Part shown: one piece after another, positions 5,482-8,225 of the stretch
Numbering within the stretch: position 1 is the first letter of the stretch
Layout of the letters: the number at the start of each line of letters is the position of its first letter
From: Syntrophomonadaceae bacterium
GTDB taxonomy: Bacteria > Bacillota > Syntrophomonadia > Syntrophomonadales > Syntrophomonadaceae
Assembly: GCA_012522705.1 (NCBI GenBank)
Contig: JAAYJY010000292.1
Coordinates: 1 to 8,225 of the forward strand
Reading direction: 5' to 3'
DNA length: 8,225 bases
Notes under the pieces: generated by a model
Databases searched by the model: none
What the model saw: the letters and a program-made list of their open reading frames with translations, nothing else
Told to the model about the DNA's origin: nothing
Position numbers and translations under genes: made by a program

Positions 5482-5511
5482 GCGCGAGATTAACACTCGC
5501 GCTTTTATTTT
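5482..5511 (+). terminator. intercistronic terminator between lipoprotein and permease genes, system 2
   Basis: GCGCGAG (5482-5488), a 7-nt loop and CTCGCGC (5496-5502) form a GC-rich 7-bp stem followed by TTTTATTTT (5503-5511). No new promoter is evident before the permease ATG at 5538, so it probably acts as a leaky terminator or 3'-end stabiliser that makes the lipoprotein more abundant than the membrane subunits. Confidence 0.8.
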
Positions 5512-5537
5512 GCGGTGGCAGGTTCAAGGAGGTTTAC

Positions 5538-6248
5538 ATGACCCAACTTACATCTTGCATCTTCGGCTTTAATATCGTAGAAAAAATGATGGACATCCAT
5601 GGTTTCGAGGTTGTGACCAACAATTTTTCCTCTTTTATGGTAGGGGCCCTGGTTACCCTTGAGCTGACCGCCTTGGCAGTGGCCTTCGGCATGATTCTGG
5701 GCCTGGTCTTCGGCCTGCTGAGATTGGCGCCCAACTTCAAAATCGGCTATCATCTGTCGGGCTTATACATCGATTTCTTTCGCGGGACTCCTCTTTTCGT
5801 GCAAATCTTGCTGCTCTATTTCGGTGTATTGCCGTTCTTTGGCGACATCGGCGCATTTACCAGCGCGGTTATCGCCTGCAGTCTGAACAGCGGCGCCTAC
5901 ATCGCTGAAATCGTCCGGGCCGGCATTCAGGCCATCGACCAAGGACAGATGGAGGCGGGACGGTCGCTGGGCATGAATCAGCGCCAGGCCATGTGGTACA
6001 TCATTTTGCCCCAGGCGTACAAAGTCGTGATACCGCCTTTGATCAATGAATTTATCGCTATGCTCAAAGACACTTCGCTGGTATCCATCATTGGTGTTTC
6101 GGAACTGACTCTCCGGGGCAAGCTGGTCTATGCCAGCACTTATGAACCGGCCTGGGTGTGGGGCACGATAGCCATCATCTATTTTATCATGACCAAACTC
6201 CTGGCCATGTTTGGTGACTATATGGAAAGGAGGCTGGCCACCGAATGA
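5538..6248 (+). CDS. amino-acid ABC importer system 2, permease (HisM/GlnP family), 236 aa
   Basis: Integral membrane subunit of a polar-amino-acid importer. A short N-terminal stretch (1-32) precedes hydrophobic segments at ~34-62 (MVGALVTLELTALAVAFGMI), ~84-100, ~107-125 and ~205-226. The family hallmark DFFRGTPLFVQILL is at 79-92, the EAA docking loop runs from MEAGRSLGMN to YIILPQAYK (138-162), and NEFIAMLKDTSLVSIIGVSE (170-189) is the conserved block after it. The ATG at 5538 has AAGGAGG (5526-5532) 5 nt upstream. The stop overlaps the ATPase start in ATGA (4 nt). Its length is typical, without the polar tail seen in the system 1 permease. Confidence 0.95.
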   Translation: MTQLTSCIFGFNIVEKMMDIHGFEVVTNNFSSFMVGALVTLELTALAVAFGMILGLVFGLLRLAPNFKIGYHLSGLYIDFFRGTPLFVQILLLYFGVLPFFGDIGAFTSAVIACSLNSGAYIAEIVRAGIQAIDQGQMEAGRSLGMNQRQAMWYIILPQAYKVVIPPLINEFIAMLKDTSLVSIIGVSELTLRGKLVYASTYEPAWVWGTIAIIYFIMTKLLAMFGDYMERRLATE

Positions 6249-6967
6249 TCCGGGTGGAGAATGTCTGCAAGAGCTTTGGTCTATTGGAAGTCCTCAAAGG
6301 GGTCAGCTGCTATGTGGCTCCCCGAGAGGTGGTCTGTGTGATCGGCCCCAGCGGCTCCGGTAAAAGCACCCTGCTGCGCTGCATCAACCAGTTGGAAACG
6401 GTTCAATCCGGCGATGTCATGATCAACGGTATGGATATAACTCATCCCAGCATTGACATCAACAAAATCCGCCAGCAAGTGGGCATGGTGTTCCAGCTGT
6501 TCAACCTGTTTCCCCATAAAACCACCCTGGAAAATATAACCCTGGCACCCACCAAGATTTTAAAAATCAGCCCCGCTGAAGCCCATCAGCGGGCCGTCAC
6601 TCTTTTGGGCAAGGTAGGACTTCTGGACAAAGCCGATGTATATCCCCATAAGTTGTCCGGCGGGCAGAAGCAGCGGGTAGCCATCGCCCGGGCTCTGGCC
6701 ATGCAGCCCAAGGTGATGCTCTTCGACGAACCCACCTCGGCCCTGGACCCGGAAATGGTGGGCGAAGTATTGGAGGTGATGAAGGATCTGGCCCATGAAG
6801 GCATGACCATGATGGTGGTTACCCATGAAATGGGTTTCGCCCGGGAAGTCGGCCATCGGGTGATGTTTATGGATGAAGGTGTAATCGTCGAGGAAGGTAC
6901 GCCCGCGCACCTCTTCGACAATCCCCAAAACCCACGAACCAAGGCGTTCTTAAGCAAAGTATTGTAG
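6245..6967 (+). CDS. amino-acid ABC importer system 2, ATP-binding protein (GlnQ/HisP type), 240 aa
   Basis: Cytoplasmic ATPase of the second importer. Walker A GPSGSGKST (34-42), Q-loop MVFQLFNLF (Q84; the next residue is Leu where the family usually has Gln), signature LSGGQKQR (137-144), Walker B VMLFDEP (157-163, catalytic E162), SALD D-loop and VTHEM with switch H194 are all present. The C-terminus NPQNPRTKAFLSKVL is the usual family end. The ATG at 6245 overlaps the permease stop by 4 nt; AAGGAGG (6227-6233) lies 11 nt upstream, so re-initiation from the permease probably helps. The stop codon at 6967 touches the palindromic repeat that follows. It is the last gene of system 2. Confidence 0.95.
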   Translation: MIRVENVCKSFGLLEVLKGVSCYVAPREVVCVIGPSGSGKSTLLRCINQLETVQSGDVMINGMDITHPSIDINKIRQQVGMVFQLFNLFPHKTTLENITLAPTKILKISPAEAHQRAVTLLGKVGLLDKADVYPHKLSGGQKQRVAIARALAMQPKVMLFDEPTSALDPEMVGEVLEVMKDLAHEGMTMMVVTHEMGFAREVGHRVMFMDEGVIVEEGTPAHLFDNPQNPRTKAFLSKVL

Positions 6968-7025
6968 AAGGTGTCAGGGTCAAAATGGTTTTTGGGTGGT
7001 CTCGAACCGTCCTCCTGACACCTTC
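6967..7025. repeat. long-stem palindromic repeat after system 2 (REP/MITE-like)
   Basis: GAAGGTGTCAGG (6967-6978) and CCTGACACCTTC (7014-7025) are perfect 12-bp inverted arms around a 35-nt loop; inside the loop GGTT (6987-6990) and AACC (7005-7008) can also pair. No T tract follows, so it is not a typical terminator. The arms and the internal CGAACCGTCC resemble short palindromic repeats I recall being scattered in clostridial genomes near IS200-type (Y1) transposases; that link is from memory. It may also stabilise the 3' end of the operon mRNA. Confidence 0.6.
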
Positions 7026-7038
7026 CCAGTAGTCCGCC

Positions 7039-7050
7039 TTGTTCGAACAA
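7039..7050. promoter_or_regulatory. perfect 12-bp palindrome upstream of the system 3 promoter, candidate operator
   Basis: TTGTTCGAACAA is self-complementary over all 12 bases and ends 12 bp before the candidate -35 of the system 3 lipoprotein gene. Its position suits an activator or repressor site. It is not the spaced CGAAC-N4-GTTCG form of a Bacillus LexA box. No regulator is identified. Confidence 0.4.
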
Positions 7051-7062
7051 CCTCATGTTTAC

Positions 7063-7091
7063 TTGTTTAACCTGCTGAAGTAAAATATAAC
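7063..7091 (+). promoter_or_regulatory. candidate promoter for system 3
   Basis: TTGTTT (7063-7068), a 17-nt spacer and TATAAC (7086-7091) lie 42 nt before the TTG start of the lipoprotein gene. The -10 is near consensus, the -35 weak. The -10 abuts the first copy of the 14-bp tandem repeat. Confidence 0.45.
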
Positions 7092-7117
7092 TATTACATA
7101 TCTACTATTACATATCT
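7090..7117. repeat. 14-bp tandem duplication in the system 3 leader
   Basis: ACTATTACATATCT occurs twice without a gap (7090-7103 and 7104-7117), directly before AAAGGAGG (7118-7125). The copies are identical. They fill the predicted 5' untranslated region between the -10 and the RBS, so copy number would alter leader length. It may be a recent slippage duplication or a doubled protein-binding site. Confidence 0.75.
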
Positions 7118-7133
7118 AAAGGAGGCTACCAAG

Positions 7134-7979
7134 TTGAAGAAAAGACTGGCACTCATTCTGTTACTCTGTTTCTCGTTGACCATGTTGGTTACCGGCTGCA
7201 CCGGCCAACCCGCGCAAACCCCGCAGAACGGTACCCAGGAGCAGACCCAGCAACCCGCCGACAAGTCCTTCCAGACCATCAAAGATCAAGGTTACTTCAC
7301 CCTGGGCCTGGATGACGCATTTCCTCCCATGGGATTCCGTGAAGAAGGTACCAATGATATAGTTGGCTTCGATATAGACATGGCCAAAGAAGCCGCCAAG
7401 AGAATGGGCGTAGACGTCAAATTCCAACCGGTTATCTGGGATGTGGCATTGGAAGAACTGAATAACGGCAAGGTAGACGTGGTTTGGAACGGCATGACCA
7501 TCACCCCCGCCCGCCAGGAGAAGATCGCCTTTACCGAACCCTATATTACCGACAAACAGATAATCGTAGTGCAGAAGGGCTCCACTCTGGCTGACAAGAA
7601 AGCCCTGGCCGGTAAAAAAGTCGGTATCCAGGCTGCCAGCAGCGCCATCGAAGCAGTAGAGAAAGATAAGGCCACTTTTGATTCCCTGGGAGAATTGGTG
7701 CAGTTCGACAATAACGTCGACGCTTTGCTCGACCTCAAATCCGGCCGCATCGACGCGGTAGTGGTTGACGAAGTGGTGGGACGTTATTATTTGGCCAAAC
7801 ATGTCGAGGATTATCAGGTGCTGACCGAAAACTTCGGTGAGGAGTCTTTTGGCGTAGGGTTGAGAAAATCTGATGTCACCTTCCTGGCCGAATTGCAGAA
7901 GGCTCTGGATGCCATGAAGGCGGACGGGACTTCCAAGCAGATTTCGGAAAAATGGTTCGGCGAAGACCTGATCAATTAA
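7134..7979 (+). CDS. amino-acid ABC importer system 3, substrate-binding lipoprotein (SBP_bac_3), 281 aa
   Basis: Lipid-anchored binding protein. The signal peptide MKKRLALILLLCFSLTMLV ends at lipobox VTGC (C22), followed by a Gln/Pro/Thr-rich linker (23-42). The binding domain starts FTLGLDDAFPPMGF (55-68), then IVGFDIDMAKEAAKRMG (76-92), VDVVWNGMTITPARQEK (114-130) with R127 as the expected carboxylate ligand, and RIDAVVVDEVVGRYY (205-219) with D212 in the amino-ligand position, ending SEKWFGEDLIN. The TTG start at 7134 has AAGGAGG 8 nt upstream. A strong hairpin terminator follows the gene and a new permease starts at 8111. The Trp in VVWNGMT replaces the small residue (IAGMS) seen in the other two binding proteins, hinting at a different ligand pocket. 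Substrate unknown. Confidence 0.94.
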   Translation: MKKRLALILLLCFSLTMLVTGCTGQPAQTPQNGTQEQTQQPADKSFQTIKDQGYFTLGLDDAFPPMGFREEGTNDIVGFDIDMAKEAAKRMGVDVKFQPVIWDVALEELNNGKVDVVWNGMTITPARQEKIAFTEPYITDKQIIVVQKGSTLADKKALAGKKVGIQAASSAIEAVEKDKATFDSLGELVQFDNNVDALLDLKSGRIDAVVVDEVVGRYYLAKHVEDYQVLTENFGEESFGVGLRKSDVTFLAELQKALDAMKADGTSKQISEKWFGEDLIN

Positions 7980-8032
7980 GCAAAGCAAACTAACACTGGA
8001 TTATTTTTTAATGTTACTCTATTATTGAAACC

Positions 8033-8069
8033 AAGGCTGACTGTGTTAAAGCAGTCAGCCTTTAATTTT
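8033..8069 (+). terminator. intercistronic terminator between lipoprotein and permease genes, system 3
   Basis: AAGGCTGACTG (8033-8043), an 8-nt loop and CAGTCAGCCTT (8052-8062) form a perfect 11-bp stem followed by TTTAATTTT (8061-8069, sharing the last stem bases). It is stronger than the one in system 2 and should end most transcripts after the lipoprotein gene. Confidence 0.85.
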
Positions 8070-8096
8070 GACATCATTATACATAATACATAACTT
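8068..8096 (+). promoter_or_regulatory. possible promoter for the system 3 permease
   Basis: A consensus TTGACA (8068-8073) overlaps the end of the terminator T tract. The -10 is unclear: TAACTT (8091-8096) has 17-nt spacing but poor match, CATAAC (8089-8094) a better match with 15-nt spacing. If real, it would let the permease be expressed independently of the lipoprotein. Confidence 0.35.
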
Positions 8097-8110
8097 ATAA
8101 GAGGATCTTT

Positions 8111-8225
8111 ATGGAATATTTGGCTTCATTACTCCCCTTTATGCTGGAAGGCACCGTTATCACCCTGAAAATCTTCTTTATATCCCTGATTACGTCGTTA
8201 CCCTTGGGCGTAGTCCTGGCCTTGG
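8111..8225 (+). CDS. amino-acid ABC importer system 3, permease, N-terminal 38 codons only
   Basis: The frame opens at ATG 8111 with GAGG 6 nt upstream and reads MEYLASLLPFMLEGTVITLK, then IFFISLITSLPLGVVLAL, where the window ends. The pattern F-M-L-x-G-T-x-x-T-L-K followed by a hydrophobic helix is the usual start of HisM/GlnP permeases, and its place after a binding-lipoprotein gene supports this. The EAA loop is outside the window. An ATPase gene probably follows, by analogy with systems 1 and 2. Confidence 0.85.
   Translation, partial: MEYLASLLPFMLEGTVITLKIFFISLITSLPLGVVLAL

Noticed and set aside
5761..6060. Possible internal start or second gene inside the system 2 permease
   Set aside because: The permease frame is continuous with all family blocks present; no internal RBS supports a second product.
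7161..7988. 275-codon minus-strand frame opposite the system 3 lipoprotein
   Set aside because: It mirrors the codon positions of the lipoprotein gene; its translation has no family pattern and its start has no RBS.
8071..8100. AT-rich inverted repeat ATTAT-AC-ATAAT as an ArgR-type site
   Set aside because: It does not fit the TGAAT-W4-ATTCA ARG box and AT-rich arms of this size arise easily by chance.

Overview
The window looks like chromosomal DNA from an anaerobic, spore-forming Firmicute (class Clostridia). The reasons are near-perfect AAGGAGG ribosome sites, frequent TTG/GTG starts, lipoprotein signal peptides, a Spo0E-like sporulation phosphatase and a SinR-like XRE regulator. GC content is intermediate in the transporter genes and visibly lower in the first ~1 kb. 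Genus cannot be fixed from the sequence; a Syntrophomonas/Desulfotomaculum-like organism is only a guess.

Left part (1-1234): an accessory, partly decayed region, all on the minus strand. It holds a toxin-first toxin-antitoxin pair: an MqsR-like toxin at 747-337, then an MqsA/YgiT-type zinc-finger HTH antitoxin from 307 running off the window. Upstream are two gene remnants. One (982-863) is the first ~30 residues of an ECF-type sigma factor that still has its RBS and GTG start. The other (1202-1152) is the last 16 codons of an amino-acid ABC ATPase, closely resembling the end of the intact ATPase gene 0.9 kb away.

Middle (1235-1975): a small Spo0E-like phosphatase gene (minus) and an XRE regulator gene (plus) are divergent. 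They share an intergenic region with a nested GGCC/GCCA dyad that could be an operator. The pair lies between the ATPase-tail remnant and the intact ATPase tail, so it is bracketed by a ~51-bp imperfect direct repeat.

Right part (2061-8225): three paralogous polar-amino-acid ABC importers of the HAAT/PAAT type. System 1 is on the minus strand in the order binding lipoprotein (4469-3636), permease (3589-2798), ATPase (2798-2061). System 2 is on the plus strand, divergent from system 1: lipoprotein (4663-5457), permease (5538-6248), ATPase (6245-6967). System 3 follows on the plus strand: lipoprotein (7134-7979) and a permease cut by the window end (8111 onward). In each, a lipoprotein captures an amino acid outside the membrane, a permease carries it across, and a GlnQ/HisP-type ATPase dimer powers the step. 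Permease-ATPase pairs overlap by 1 or 4 nt, which suggests coupled translation. In systems 2 and 3 a hairpin with a T tract lies between the lipoprotein gene and its permease gene, an arrangement expected to give excess binding protein. System 1 lacks it. The substrate of each system cannot be read from the sequence.

Other non-coding structure: a 12-bp perfect stem with a 35-nt loop immediately after ATPase 2, resembling a dispersed palindromic repeat; a 12-bp perfect palindrome and a 14-bp tandem duplication in the system 3 leader; and three copies of ATAGTGC around the toxin-antitoxin promoter. I found no CRISPR array, tRNA, rRNA, riboswitch or complete insertion sequence. The most distinctive content is the TA module with its repeats and the spo0E-like/XRE cassette flanked by ATPase tails; nothing here proves a wholly new system.
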